Shown piece by piece: positions 14,423 through 27,000 of a stretch of 64,000 nucleotides of DNA; positions within the stretch are counted from its first letter, which is position 1, and the number at the start of each line of letters is the position of its first letter. The position numbers and the translations under genes were made by a program. The stretch spans positions 4,216,001 to 4,280,000 of the forward strand of contig NW_020825312.1 in the NCBI RefSeq assembly GCF_003286085.1, written 5' to 3'. The notes under the pieces were generated by a model. That model saw only the letters and a program-made list of their open reading frames with translations. It ran no database searches and had not been told where the DNA came from. Source of the stretch: Drosophila persimilis. Its lineage: Eukaryota > Arthropoda > Insecta > Diptera > Drosophilidae.

Positions 14423-15971
14423 ATGTTTGGCTATGGCACGCTCAAGAATGGCAGTAAATTAGGAAGCAAGACATCACTGGCCGAGGGCGAAGCTATGCAA
14501 ACGATTTACAATCATCGCCAGAGCAATGGTAAGTCGTAAATTGATTCTTTTGTTACATTTGCAAAGTAATCATTCGGTTTGTAGCAAGGCCCACCAACAA
14601 ACAGCCAGCTCAGAATCGTCTTAAGCGATTGCAGATAGACTTGAAGCGTCGGAAGGATAAGAAACCAAACAATGACAACCAGGACAGTAAGAGAAGCCAT
14701 CAAAATGCCTTGTCGTCAGCCTCCCAGACCATCAGCAGTAATGCAACTTCAGGTGCCTCACATAGTCGGTGGTCCTTGACCTTCGCACCGTCGCCATCGG
14801 CATCGCTAACACCAGAAACATCACGCTCGTCACAAAGTAGTAAGTGTTTAACCTTCGCAACATCTCTATCACCAGAGACGCCACGCCCTCCACAGAGTCG
14901 CAGATCAAATGCGTTTGCATCGTCGCCATCGCCATCGCCACAAACACCAGACACGCCACAGAGTCGCAGGTCAAATTTCCTTGGACTGTCGCAATCACCG
15001 CTGGCACCAGCGAAATCTATACGAGAGCGCCTCAGGGATCAGGCAAAAACCTGGGAAAAACCCAAGGCGCTGCTGGATTCCAGCAATCGTGTTCAATCGG
15101 GCAGCTCGACAAGTGGTAGGTGCTGTGAATAATTGCTTCTTCGTTGCCCGTCTCATCCAGAGTTTCTTTCTTTTTATATTCTCACGTGCAGCCAACCAGC
15201 GTCTAACGCAATTACGAGCTTCCTTAAGGCAACAGGAGAAGCAGGAGCCCAAAGAGCGGAACAATAATGGCCGTTCAATACTGCCAGATATTCCGAATGC
15301 ATTTATAGGCAAAAAGCCGAAGGTAGCAGAGCCAGAGCCAGACCTGGAGTTGGAGCCAGAGCCGATGGATTGGGAAGACTGTGATCTGATACTAAACAAG
15401 AAATCAGAGGACGGCGAGTTGAATGAACTGCCGGCTCGTCGGTTGGATCACATGTACTTTGTCCTCGACACAAATGTGCTCATGCACAGCTGCTCATTTG
15501 TGGAGGATCTTACGAAAGTTGTGCTGCCTGGAACCGTGGGCAGCATGCTGTTTATTCCCTATATAGTTATCAAGGAGCTGGACAGGCTCAAGGCCAGAAA
15601 AAATGATGACAATAATACGCGCCAGATGGCTATTCGTGCCATTCGCTTTTTAAACACAAAATTTGATGAGAGTCTGGAAATACAAGGTGAGAGTCCATCT
15701 AGATGTTCTTTTCTGCTGGCTAACGTATAGGTATTTCCTTCATTAATCAGCGCAATCAGCCGAGGAGGAGTCGGAACACCTAATTGAAGTGGATTGTGGT
15801 GATGATAGCGTTGTCAACTGCTGCCTTCAGCTAAAAAAAGAAGTTCCCCACATGATACTCCTGACAAATGATGCCAATTTACGCCTGAAGGCCAAGTCCT
15901 CGGCCATACCGGTCTCTACTCACTCCGACCTGAAGGCCGCCTATACCGATGAGTTTGCCGCTCTCGATTGA
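14423..15971 (+). CDS. Swt1: SWT1-family PIN-domain endoribonuclease
   Basis: Exons 14423-14528, 14585-15115, 15192-15686 and 15751-15971 (all junctions phase 1) give 450 aa. The N-terminus MFGYGTLKNGSK precedes a basic stretch (RLKRLQIDLKRRKDKK). Residues about 105-190 contain four imperfect repeats of 20-24 residues built on PQSRRSN...SPSPSP. The C-terminal half is a PIN nuclease: YFVLDTNVLM (Asp305), IPYIVIKELDRLK (Glu341), DCGDDSVVNCCLQL (Asp395/396) and ILLTNDANLRLKA (Asp418). The full acidic set is present, so the nuclease should be active. SWT1 proteins act in nuclear mRNA quality control at the pore. Family assignment rests on the PIN motifs and their arrangement. Whether this is the only fly Swt1 or a relocated copy cannot be told here. 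A poly(A) signal lies at 16272-16277. Confidence 0.85.
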
Positions 15972-16994
15972 GCGGCACGAGGTGCCGAGTCCAGCGACGA
16001 GGAACAGCAAAGACTGCGTTTGTGATAGGATACGTGTATATACAAAAGTAAAGCCATTGCACCGCGGCCAACATGAAGTACAAAACAATATCAAATTATA
16101 TTTAGATGTACATAGTACATGTACATACAAGTTTTTAGCCACCCACCAGTGATGTTCACTGTATGGAGCACCTAACGTTGCCTTAGTGGAACTGTTAAGC
16201 AGTTTTTTGAACTGAAATTCATTGAAATGAAGAAATTAAGTATTTGCAATATCGAGTGAATAGCCCGCAAAAATAAAAGGTAGTGCATATACATATAACA
16301 GAAAAAATCAACAATTATGGGAGCCGTAAGGGTATAACTGAATCCTCATCCATGATATATCCGAATCATCCGATTTCCTTTTCAAAACGGAAATGTTGGT
16401 GCTCCCGTTTTTCCAAAACGTTTTCAAAACGGAAATATTTTCCCTGCCAAAAAAACCGATTTTTCGACAAAAAAACGAATTCTTAAGTGCACAAGAAAAA
16501 AAATGACCTATTGACCTATTTTTTTAAAATAATTCTTTTTACCCAACCTAAAATTTAGCTTCCAAATAAATTGACAGGGCAACAGTACTTTAGATTTTCG
16601 TGCTAACAGCTGATGCAGCACGATATGCTTATCGATACTTTGGATGCTCTTAACAGCACTAAATAATGCGCCTAACAGGACATGAGAAAATCAAACAAAT
16701 CAAAACGGAAAAGCACCTCAAATCGAAGACGGAACGTTTCGGTTTAAAATGCAAAAGTATGTAAAACCCGGAGCCTGAGCGATAAATTAAAGAAAATAAA
16801 TGGGGTATACAAATGTCTATACTCATAGATAAAGAGAAAAAAGTAGTCTTAGCATTCCTACAACACTTACGTTTTTACATAAATATGTAGTTGACATGTA
16901 GCAAATGTGTATTTACCGTGTATTTAACGAACAAAACAAGAGATTGAAGCCAAACAATACGCAATTATTTATTTATTATTTAATTAAGGAAGAC
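15972..16994 (+). other. 3' UTR of the SWT1-like gene and upstream region of the zinc-finger gene
   Basis: The stretch holds AATAAA at 16272-16277 and repeated ttttcaaaacgg motifs at about 16378-16440. From about 16360 it holds the second copy of the promoter-like unit described at 13985-14206. I see no ORF worth calling. Confidence 0.55.
16555..16762 (+). promoter_or_regulatory. DRE-containing promoter/leader of the zinc-finger gene (duplicated unit, copy 2)
   Basis: TATCGATA lies at 16630-16637. It is followed by ctcttaacagc, aacaggacatgag and gacggaacgtttcggtttaaa, and a donor-like gtatgt at 16757, in the same order and similar spacing as copy 1. A non-coding first exon ending at 16756 is likely. 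The start codon at 16995 would lie in the next exon, for example after attaag at about 16988. Confidence 0.5.
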
Positions 16995-18498
16995 ATGGAG
17001 GTCCAGCATCGCATCGTGTTTGTGTGCAGCTTGTGCCTTCGTCAGTACGATCTAATGGAGGACTTGCGTGGTCATATGGTCTTTTACCATGGCTGTCAGC
17101 CAGTTGCCGGCAACAAAGCAGTAAAGACACCAACAAAGGCAGAATCGAATGCCTCCAGGTGCACCCTGGAGAAGAAAACTAATGAAAATCAAGTAGAGAT
17201 TGCAGCCCCGCCACCAACAGATCTGCAGCCGATGCCATTTAAGGACTTTCGACTCGTGCTGCGTGCCAATATGCGAGTGCCGTAAGTGTCCAAAGAGTCC
17301 GTCCTCCAATCTTTAATCGAATGCCATTCCCTTTTAGGTGTTCCGCGAGCAAGGAGTGCCTATTTAAGTTCGAGGATGCCAGCAAGATGGAGGTGCATCG
17401 TAGATGCCACAAGGGCAGCAGTTTCGCCTGCTGCGAATGCGGCTTGGAGATGGTAAACTGGAGGCGTTGTTCTGCCCACCTGTGGAAAGTTCATCAAATC
17501 GATGTGGATTTGCTACGCTGTCCCGCTCTGGACTGCACCTACAACGCACCTGTGTCGGCGCTCGTCTGGCGACATATGCGAGTGCACAAGAAGTGGCGTT
17601 CGAGGGTTCTCCGCTCCCTCGCAGCTGTCCAGCGACGGCGGAAACTGAAGGATCAGTCCGACGAGCTTCCGTCTCAGCCAACAGCGACCACTGCAACGCC
17701 AAATAAGAACAAATACTATGCTGAGAAGACCTGCGAGATTTGCAATCGGAGATTTGTCAATGGCAAAACGCTCTCTAAGCACGTGAAGACGGTGCACAAC
17801 AAGATAAAGCCGTTTATATGCAATGTTTGTGGCAAGAAGACGGCGCGCAAGGCTAGCCTGATAGTGAGTGTACCCCATGGTTGCCCGGAGCATTATCATT
17901 TTACTCTCTACCATTCATTAGATCCACATGCGTCAGCACACGGGCGAGAAGCCGCTGCAGTGTGAACAGTGCAAGTTCTCAACGCGAGATCCCAGTGTCC
18001 TGCACAAGCATCGACAACGCCACGGCAGCGCCTCCAAGCAGAGCACCCTGAAGTGTGGTCACTGTGACTACGGCTGCATCCAAGCCAATGCCTTGAAGCG
18101 CCACATGCGAATGAACCATGCCGATGCCTACCGCGATCTGTGCTGCGATCTCTGCAGCTACACCTCGATTAACGCAAAGCGACTGCAGGCACACAAGCAG
18201 GATCATCGCCAGGGGCTGATTACCAACTGCGAAGACTCCATGGATGCCGCAAGGGCCGCTGGCTTTAAGTATCCGCGCAAGCTAAGCGACAAGAACAACG
18301 AGGTGGGTGATAGTATAGAATGTCTATCGTCTTTTAAGGGTTTACTTTAAAGTGTATCATTAGATATCTGCAGATTGCTTCATGCCGTTGGAGAGCGTCG
18401 ACTCGATGCCACATGAGCCAGCCGTGGACACGGGCGGGGTAACCATACCAGCGCCGACCTCAGACGACACTCAGTTCCCCACGTACTTGAAAGATTGA
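16995..18498 (+). CDS. C2H2 zinc-finger protein with nine fingers
   Basis: Exons 16995-17281, 17338-17863, 17922-18302 and 18364-18498 (phases 2,0,0) give 442 aa. Nine C2H2 fingers can be read: CSLC...HMVFYH near residue 11; an atypical C-X5-C finger (CSASKEC); CCEC; CPALDC (C-X4-C); CEIC; CNVC; CEQC; CGHC; and CDLC. Fingers six and seven are joined by the classic TGEKP linker. The tail is acidic and proline-rich, with no finger. No ZAD or BTB domain is seen. It is presumably a sequence-specific DNA-binding nuclear protein; target and orthologue are unknown to me. The frame stays open upstream of 16995 to 16905, but I chose 16995 because the upstream part is AT-rich and lies beyond a likely acceptor. 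In the last intron, acceptor ttag at 18363 is required; the nearby ctgcag would shift the frame. Confidence 0.88.
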
Positions 18499-21017
18499 AT
18501 CGACTTTCTCAATGAATCCCATCCTGGTATAGCGTCCGTGAGGGCATGTTCTGTTTTATGTATGTTTGTATTCCAATTCGCTGTAAAGAGTTTGGGGATG
18601 GGGTGTGAAATAATGTTCTCGTGCAGTTGTTTGGGGGATTTAAATGCTTGTTTATTAAATTGTTCAGTTTTTGATTTAATTTTAATATCATTTTAGAATC
18701 TGATATGATTTCTTTTTTGCAACATTTGAATTTTAGTCATGCTGGTTTATCGTGTTCCGTGTTTATCCGTTAATTTTTAGATTTAAACTAATTTAAAATT
18801 TAAAATTCTAATTCTCATCCATCCATATTTGGATTCAAGATCAGCACAAATATCGATCGCGTTCGCTAAGTCTAAGGTTACGACAAAATTGTTTCAATTC
18901 GGGCAGTTTTGCTAATAACTTGGTAGATCTTGGTTAATCTTTAGTTAATTTTAGTTAATTAGTTTAATAGTTGAGCTTTAGGTTTGGTTTAATAATGTAT
19001 ATTATTTATTTACTTTACGCTTGAATGTATTCGTCGGCAGATCATCCACAGATCTGACGATATCCTAAAATTATGTATCTGCTGTTCTCGTTACGTTCGC
19101 TATAAGTAAGGGGGAGGGGGAAAAAGAGGTTCGGTTCCTCTGAGCCACAAAGAAAGGACTTTCAACGTTTATTGTCTGAGTTTGATTCGAATATCAAAAG
19201 ATGTTCACTATTTGCGAGCGCAACTCAAGGAGTTCGGAAGAAGGATACTCGTAGTAGAATGATTTTGTTTGTAATGGAAATAAAACGCTCCATGTAAAAT
19301 TGTTAATATCATACAGCTTCTATTCGACTTTATTTACAGTTCTTAAAAGGAAAGAAAGAGTTTCAACAAAATGCATTTTCAACTGCAGAGATTGATTTCA
19401 TTCTCTGTGTTGCCTCTTTGGAGTCCCTGATCCCTGCTCCCTCCTTTCGCCCGGCCGGGCATATGGCTTTGCCTTGCTCTCTCCCTTGATCCCCAAGCCT
19501 TAGATCTTGGTCTCAACGACGGCCTTTTTCTTTGACACAAAAAAAGAATATTCAAAGAAAGAATACAAAATAGAAAAGGATTCGATTAAGTCCCGGGCCA
19601 ACGAGAACGAGACGAGGATTACCATGCATAAGATTTTGATTTGGTTTTGAGTTGGTTTTTTTTGGTGTGAGGGAGCAGGCGCTAGATGATGTGGGCATGT
19701 CTGGTCTATGAGAGCGAACAGTGCACTATTGAAAGACAGCAATGGGCGTGATTTGAGAATGACATTGACATTGACTTTGACTTTGACTTCGACTTCGACT
19801 TGGCTACACTCCGATTACGACGGACGCACTACCTCTAAGTTCTTGGCTTTGATTTTAGCTTTGATTTAGCTTTGATTATGCTGATATTATCCATGATCAC
19901 TACAACGTCTATTAAACAACTAACGAATTCATCTAGCTTCTATATATATTGACATATTCGACTATCCTCCACCTCACTCTATCTCTGATCCACCTCAAAC
20001 CTGGCGACTAATTTACGATTTACGATGCATCATCCATCAATCTTAAAATGTAAAACATCCTCAACTTTCACTTTCACTTTCACTTTCACTTACGATCTAC
20101 TTGGAGCTGTCGATTAAATTTCCTCCCATCTGCTTGCTCCTTTCGGTATATTAATTATCTTTATTTATGGTTTCTTCTTTTCTATATTTTCTTCTTGTGC
20201 GCCGCATAATAAATGCTGTGGGAGTTTCTGGAACATTCCCCAAAAAAAAACTACGCTTCTTCCTTCCCATTGATGATCATCCGATCCTCTTCTCCTTTCC
20301 GATTAGTCAGTTATGGATTAGCATAGTACGACGATACACTTAAAGTCTATTAGGAAACAGTTGTATCTACATAGGTCTATGAGTACTCTGCAAGAACCAA
20401 AGACACAAACCTAGTGGAAGTTGTAACTGATCAGAGTCCAGTCCGGCCGGGTCCGTTCGGGTCCGTCCTGTCTGTTCCGCAATCGTTTGGTATGTACAGT
20501 GTGTGTCAGAGGATCAGAGGTCTGGAAATCATATCGAAAATACATACGAAAAATCCTAGGCCTAGAAAATTGCTTATAAAAATTGCGCGACAATACAAAA
20601 AACAAACGAAACACGATCCAGTCACGATCCGGAAGTCTCGCGATCTATATGGTATAAAACAGAGATTAATACAAATAGAGAACCAACGAAATCTGTGGCG
20701 ATCGATCTGTTGCGGTTTTCCGTTTCTTCGCGGGATTTCACTTTCTTATAAATGCATTTTAAAAAACAGGTGAACGAGTCTGATGCTGATTTTGATTCTG
20801 GTATTGGTTTTTGGTTTGATTTTGATTTTGATTTCAAGATACGAGTGGTGGCCTGTTTTTTGTTTTTGTTGTTTTTGTTTTTGATCGTTTCATTGTTGCG
20901 TTTCGCATTTGCTTTGGGTTTCAGTTCCGGGGCACAATTCTGTACGTTAGGGGCCGTCGAGCATCAGACCGTGGTCACACGATCGATCTCAACGTAACGC
21001 ACAGAATTGTCGCTTTG
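18499..21017. other. Convergent 3' UTRs and spacer
   Basis: This lies between the zinc-finger gene (+) and the LDLa/CUB gene (-). Facing poly(A) hexamers at 19279-19284 (+) and 19329-19334 (-) would give long 3' UTRs that almost meet. Simple repeats: TTGACT/TCGACT hexamers at about 19765-19802, CTTTCA units at about 20067-20092 and TGATTT units at about 20785-20836. No gene is supported. Confidence 0.45.
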
Positions 21018-24000
21018 TCAGCAAATCACCTCCTTTTCATCCAGCACGGCCGTGTCCATGGAGCTGAGCGACTTGAGGCGCGTCTGTAGCACCGATGAGC
21101 CGCGGAATTTGCGTTTGATTTTCCTGTGATTGAAAAGGATTGATAGATCAGATCAGATCAGATCAGATCACAATCAATGTTGATCAACGACTTACTTGTA
21201 GGCAAAAGCAGCAAATGCACAACACGAGAGCACAAAGATCAGACAGAGCGTGGCCAGAATTTCAACTGGAAGCTTCATCAGTGCCGAGCACTGCAGGAAG
21301 GCCTCATCGTCGCCCGAGGGACAGTGGATGACGCCGTCGCACCAGACGCTGGCATTCACGCAGGCCCCTAGTTCCGGGCACTTGAACTGGCAGTCCTCTG
21401 AGGGGTTACAAAATACGGAATTGAGGAATATTCAATGGGACGGAAAGTCGGATGACTCCTGCATACCCGCCATGCTTAGAGTGGGCCTTGGCACCAGCTC
21501 CATCCAGTTGAAGGTGTACTCCCCATTGCCAGGGCGCAAGAACTCCACGCTGATGGCCCTGGACCGATTCACGAGAGCAAAGTTGGGTCGCTCGTTCCAG
21601 CCAGAGCTGTAAATCTCCACAAACTCATAGCCGTTCGAGTCGGGGCTGAGCGGACAGGCCACAATGGTCAGACCTGGAAACGAGATGCATTTAAGCGATG
21701 TCGTGGGCGCAATGATTGGATAGCCCACCTTCGGATGTAGTTAGCACAGCCCTCGACTTGGTCTCACAGCGCCAGGTGTCCGTCTGCAGGTAGGTCGAGT
21801 TCAGGGTCTTTGTGGGGTTGTATTTGCTGAGGAAGATGGCCTTGAGGCGCACATACAGGAATTTGTTGCCATTCGAGGGCTCAATCAGCCAGGGTCTGGA
21901 GCGGCATTCAACCTGGAAGTAGATCATTCGGATAAACCAAGCTATAAGCCGGAGATGTTCTACACTCACATCGCCAAAGGTCATGTCTATGGTGCCACTG
22001 GGGCCGAACTTGCGCCGTCCATCCTTGCAGCTTGTAGGGGCCTTCACAAACTCAAACATTCCCTCAAAGTTCACCGTGTCCGGGTCGTCCAGTGTGGTCA
22101 TGTTCTGGGCAACGAAGTGGACCTCCACATCGCGTCCAGTCGATGTGTATTCCACGGGCAGGTGGGACTGATTCGAGGAGTTGCAGACACAGCCACGATG
22201 CAGCAGAATCGAGTCGTGATAGGGTCGCTCAAAGATCTGCAAAGGACACACACAGACTTTGAAAAGAGGTCCCTTGGAATAGGTTTATCCCCGCGCTGAC
22301 TCTACCTCAATCCTGACATTGGTGTCTCCGTAGCAGAAGGATCGATTGATGTCCTCGTCCAGCCGCGAGTAGCAGTTCCGATTGGTGGTCGTCACCTTCC
22401 GCAGCTTGATACGCACCCTCTCGCCGCGCTGCGCCTCGAACTTGTAGATGCACTTCAGGTGGCGAGTGCCGCCCCTGCCAAACAGGAAGATGTTGCGGAC
22501 ACTGCGGAAGATCGCTGGGTCCTTGCGGTCCATCATGCTGCTGAGAAACTTCCTGTTGCAGTCGTGCTCCCCGCCGCCCCATGGCAGTCCGTCCTGGTGC
22601 AGGTCAATGAACTCGTACTTTAGCTTGAAGTCCAGTGGTCTATGAAGAAAACAAGAGAAGAGTCGAAGAGATGAAGAGTCGAGTAGCAGTGGATAAATAT
22701 AGTATACACACCTCAACACTGTGGATTCGGTGTTGCGCAGCTCCAGGGTGATGGCATCGTTGCTGGAAACGTAGCTCTCGGAGATGGTGCAGGGTCTGGC
22801 ATAGGTCTCGTTGATGTTGGAGCGGTCGCAGGTGCGCGGAATCGTGCCACGACAGAATCGGGCAATCACATTGGTGGAATTGTGGGCGTAATGCCCGACA
22901 GTGTTGTAGCTATTGGTTTCCGTAACGCTGGAAGGTTAGAGTCCGGTTAGATTGGGGCCAGAGGGAAGCAGCAGCCCAGCAGTACTCACCAGTTGAGGTC
23001 CTTGCATACGGGCGGATCTCTGAGTGTGCCATCCCAGATGCGCAGCATTCCGCTGCAGTCCTCCTGGGTCTGCAGCACGCCAATGGCACCCACGGATGTC
23101 TCATCCATTTGACCAAACTCCGGGTCCAGATTGAACTTCAGCACAGATATCCAGACCTTGAAGCGCGACAGGGGCTGGTGCATACCCGACTGACTGTTGA
23201 TGCGACGCGACAGGCTCAGGTGGTCGAAGGTCTTGAAGACGCCCATGCCCTGGAGGTGGTACAGGCACGTGGAATTGGGGGCCAGCGAGTGCTTCGGGTT
23301 CTCGAGGATGCCGCGACCAGCGCCGCGGATCCAGAACTCGCAGGGTTTCTTGTTCTTCGAGTACGTGGGGCTCTGGATGTCCACGAACTGAACTTCGACC
23401 TGTGTGTGGCACGACGAGAGTGATTAACACGTCGCTGGGCGGATGGTGGGAGAGCTCTCACCTCCAGTTGGAATCCGTAGAGTGGCAGCACCTGCGATGA
23501 GGTGCCCGTAAAGGTGCCAAACGGGGACGTGCTGAACTCGACCAACAATTCCGGGCCGCTGGAAACGGCCGCCGGCACCGCCTGACCTCCGCCGCAGAAC
23601 TTCAATATGATGGGGTCACGTGTGGTGTAGCCATCGTAGACGGTCACGTAGTCCTGCGGGTGCCAGAGACCAGGAAAAACACAGCCGGAGATGGATACAA
23701 ACAAAGAGAGAGAAAGAGAGAGAGAGAGAGAGCAGAGTGGATGAGGAGAGAACGAAATGAGTGAGACGAGCGACAAATGTGGGTGTTTTTTGCTGGGTGC
23801 ACAGTGTGCCTGTGTGCCCCCTCATGTGGAAGAGTGGCAGGGGCGAGGCACTAACTAGTAACTGATGCCGAAGGCCGTGCATAGCCAAAAAAAAAAAAAC
23901 GGGGAGGGCTTGGGGGCTGGGCGGAGTGCGGAAGAGAACGGTAATTGCTGTAAAGAAGTGGACCTAAGTGCAGCTGGCAACACAGTGCTCTCGTATTACT

Positions 24001-27000
24001 TAATGGCCACTGGACGTATACGTGATTTTTGGTTACATTCCTGTGGCCATTGCCGTCGTAGGGGGCTAGGGAGGATGGTGGGGAAATGGTCAAGGCAGTG
24101 CTGCCTCTAAGTAGTTGAGCACAATGGCTTTGATGTGTCCGGCCACTTGATGTCCACTAAATGTCGAACATTTTAAGCTCATTTAAAGTTTGTTTTAAGC
24201 ATGAGGCTACGTGTTTATGCGGTTGTGTTCACGTGTTTTCGAGTGCTGAGAGTGTCCTGTCGGGGGGAGGGGTGTGAGCTATTAAAAGGGTACAGTTTTT
24301 TGGGAAAAGACAGTAGGTAGAGTGCCGAAAGTGCTCTTAAAAGCCCGCAAGCACGTGTATTTCTAGTATAATGGACTGCAGGATTTCGTGTAAAAATTAT
24401 TCGAGTACTTATTCGAAAGAGTTTTCAGAGTGTAAATAGTTTCATTCCCTAAAAATGTACATCCTCATTTTGAAGCAGCCACCCTATGCAAATCAATCTG
24501 CGAATGAGGGAATACCTGAATTTGTAGCTCGCATAAACTCTCATTGGGCATTCCTACTCGAATTTGTGTGCAGTTACGGCTGGCTTTGGCTTTTTTGCGC
24601 ATAATTGTGCGCATTTTAATTGAGTTGGCCTTGCCGCGTGGGGCACGGAGGCCACGTGGGCGTAGGACGTTGTATCCAAAAGGTAATGGGAATGGCAATG
24701 GGCTTGGGGCATTTCCTACCTTTGGCCCAACGCATGACAAATTAGTTTTGTGGCCAGCGACTTTCTGCATTAATTTAGCTGAGGTTTCTGGTTTGTTTGT
24801 GCAGCTGGCCGCAAATTTAACTATGGCCCGGACCACAGACCACCAGATTCAGAATCAGAACGGTAGCCCGTGGCAGGCGGGGGGATGGGCGATGGGGGGG
24901 TTGGGGGCCTGTGCAGGTAATTTGCGACCACAAATTTATTGAAAGCGCGGCATTCGTACAAATTAGTGGAGACACAGATGCACGGCAGTTTGGGGGGCCA
25001 TATATCAGAGCAGGTTCCACTAGTGCGACTACTCGTTTGGGTTTCTATTCTCATGCTCGTCGTGGTCCTACCATCCGGCGATTATTCACACATGCCGCAC
25101 CAAAATGGCCAGCACTTTTGGACATTTTGGCTTAAGAGCGCGCGACAAAAAGAGCAGCAAAAAGAAAAAAAAAGACTGTTGGTAAATGGGAAGCGGAGGA
25201 CAATTTGTAGGCAAAGTGCAGGCTCAGGGCCAGGACCAGCACTAGAGCCATGCAATCCCTGCAAATGGCGCCAATGTCCGAGCGGTTTGCTTTCCAACTG
25301 AATAAGCAAAAAGTAAAGGGGTTAGCCGGGCTAGGCACAGATCCGGTGTGGAGTGTGGCAATCTCTGGCCAGGGGATTTGCACGCCTTGCTGCCACAACG
25401 AGCATTTAATGGCAAGTGCTAAGGGGGAATTAGTTCCCATTTCAGAGGGCAGGATCCTTGAATCCTTGAGGATTTTGTTGCAAAGCGAAATTGAATAGTT
25501 GCTGATGACTAAATGGACGAAAACTAAAAGCAACATTCCTCCTCTCGTTAAAACGTTTTAGGGACAGACAGACAAACAGACAGACACCGAAAGGGGGAGT
25601 GCAGCTGGAGCTGTAGCTGTAGCTGTAGCTGGAGCTGGAGGTGGAATGTCTTTGACTGCTGTGGCGGATCAGCTTAAAGAACTTTGAATGGGAAAAACCC
25701 GCAGCCCGGAAGTGGGTAAATCCATCAGCAGTGGCATACCCATTCATTGCAGCGTGCTCCCGAGCTGTTTACGAGCAGAGAGCAGATGTATGCGATGAAT
25801 GTACTATATGTAGTATATGATGAATGCCCGGGGCAATTATTTACATGAGACCCGGGCACGTTCGTCCACTCTCCTAATGTCCTTGATGAGGGCCATCCAG
25901 CTACTCAGCCATTCAGCCGTCCAACCATCCAGCTATCCTGCTATCCTGCAAAATCCCCAATCCCCCAATCCACCGTCTCTTTGTGTGCGATTTATGATGT
26001 GCGTGCCAAGTGTTCATTAATATAAATCCAATGACAGATTTTTCCCCCCATGCCCCATCGCTGTCTTTGTGCGCGTGTGTGTGTGTGCGTTGGGTGTGTG
26101 TGTGCTGTGCTAATGAATATATTATCCAGTCCATAGATATCCCATAGATGTCGATTTACCCAGATCATTTTTGATTTGTCGTCTGTTTGCCTGGTTTCTG
26201 TGGGTTCTGTTCTACTTTGTGGGCGGGGGGACGGGGTGGAGGGGGCAGGGGTTGTGCATACATTTCGGTTGATTAATTGCTTCAAATAGCCAAAGATGAC
26301 AAATAATTGTTGCTAATAGAAGATAGAGGGTGGAATACAGGGCACAGAGAGATAGGGAGAGAGAGAGAGGGAGATGGGGTGGTGTCGGTGGTGGGTCAGA
26401 GTTCAAGTGCTGTCTATCTAAAACTACAACTAAGTTATTGCTTGGCTGTTTCGTGGTTTGGTGGCAACATGAGAGATAGATTGATTCTGACTGGGCGAGC
26501 AGTAGCAGTGTTTGTTCTTTAGTTGGCATTTACCGTCGATTTCCATCTGGGCTTAACACTTTCCTATTGGAGAAAATATACATACATTTATAGGTAGGTA
26601 CTTATAGCATTCATATACATATATACGAGTAGTACATAGATCTGATTCTAGTTTTGGTGCATTTTGACGAAATGAGGTGTGGTTCAATAGAGAAGCGTTG
26701 TACTGCGGCGCAGAGTCAGTTCTGGGGCAGCCTGCCGGGGCCGGGGGTGGTGCAGGGAAAGAGCAGGCTGCAGATTTTATGTACAAGTTCTGTTCCCCCA
26801 ATTTCAAAGGAAATTTAACACGGATTTACCCAAGGGAAGAACGTTCTCTGGTGTTTGAATAGTTTCGAAATTCTTTCCCCTTTTAAGGCCAAAGAGTAAT
26901 CTGAATTAATATAGTTTTCCCCCATTTTGAAAAGAGCAGATATTTGAGTGAGTGGAAGTTTGAGTACTTTTTGGGGGGACCAACCTATTAAATTCCACTA

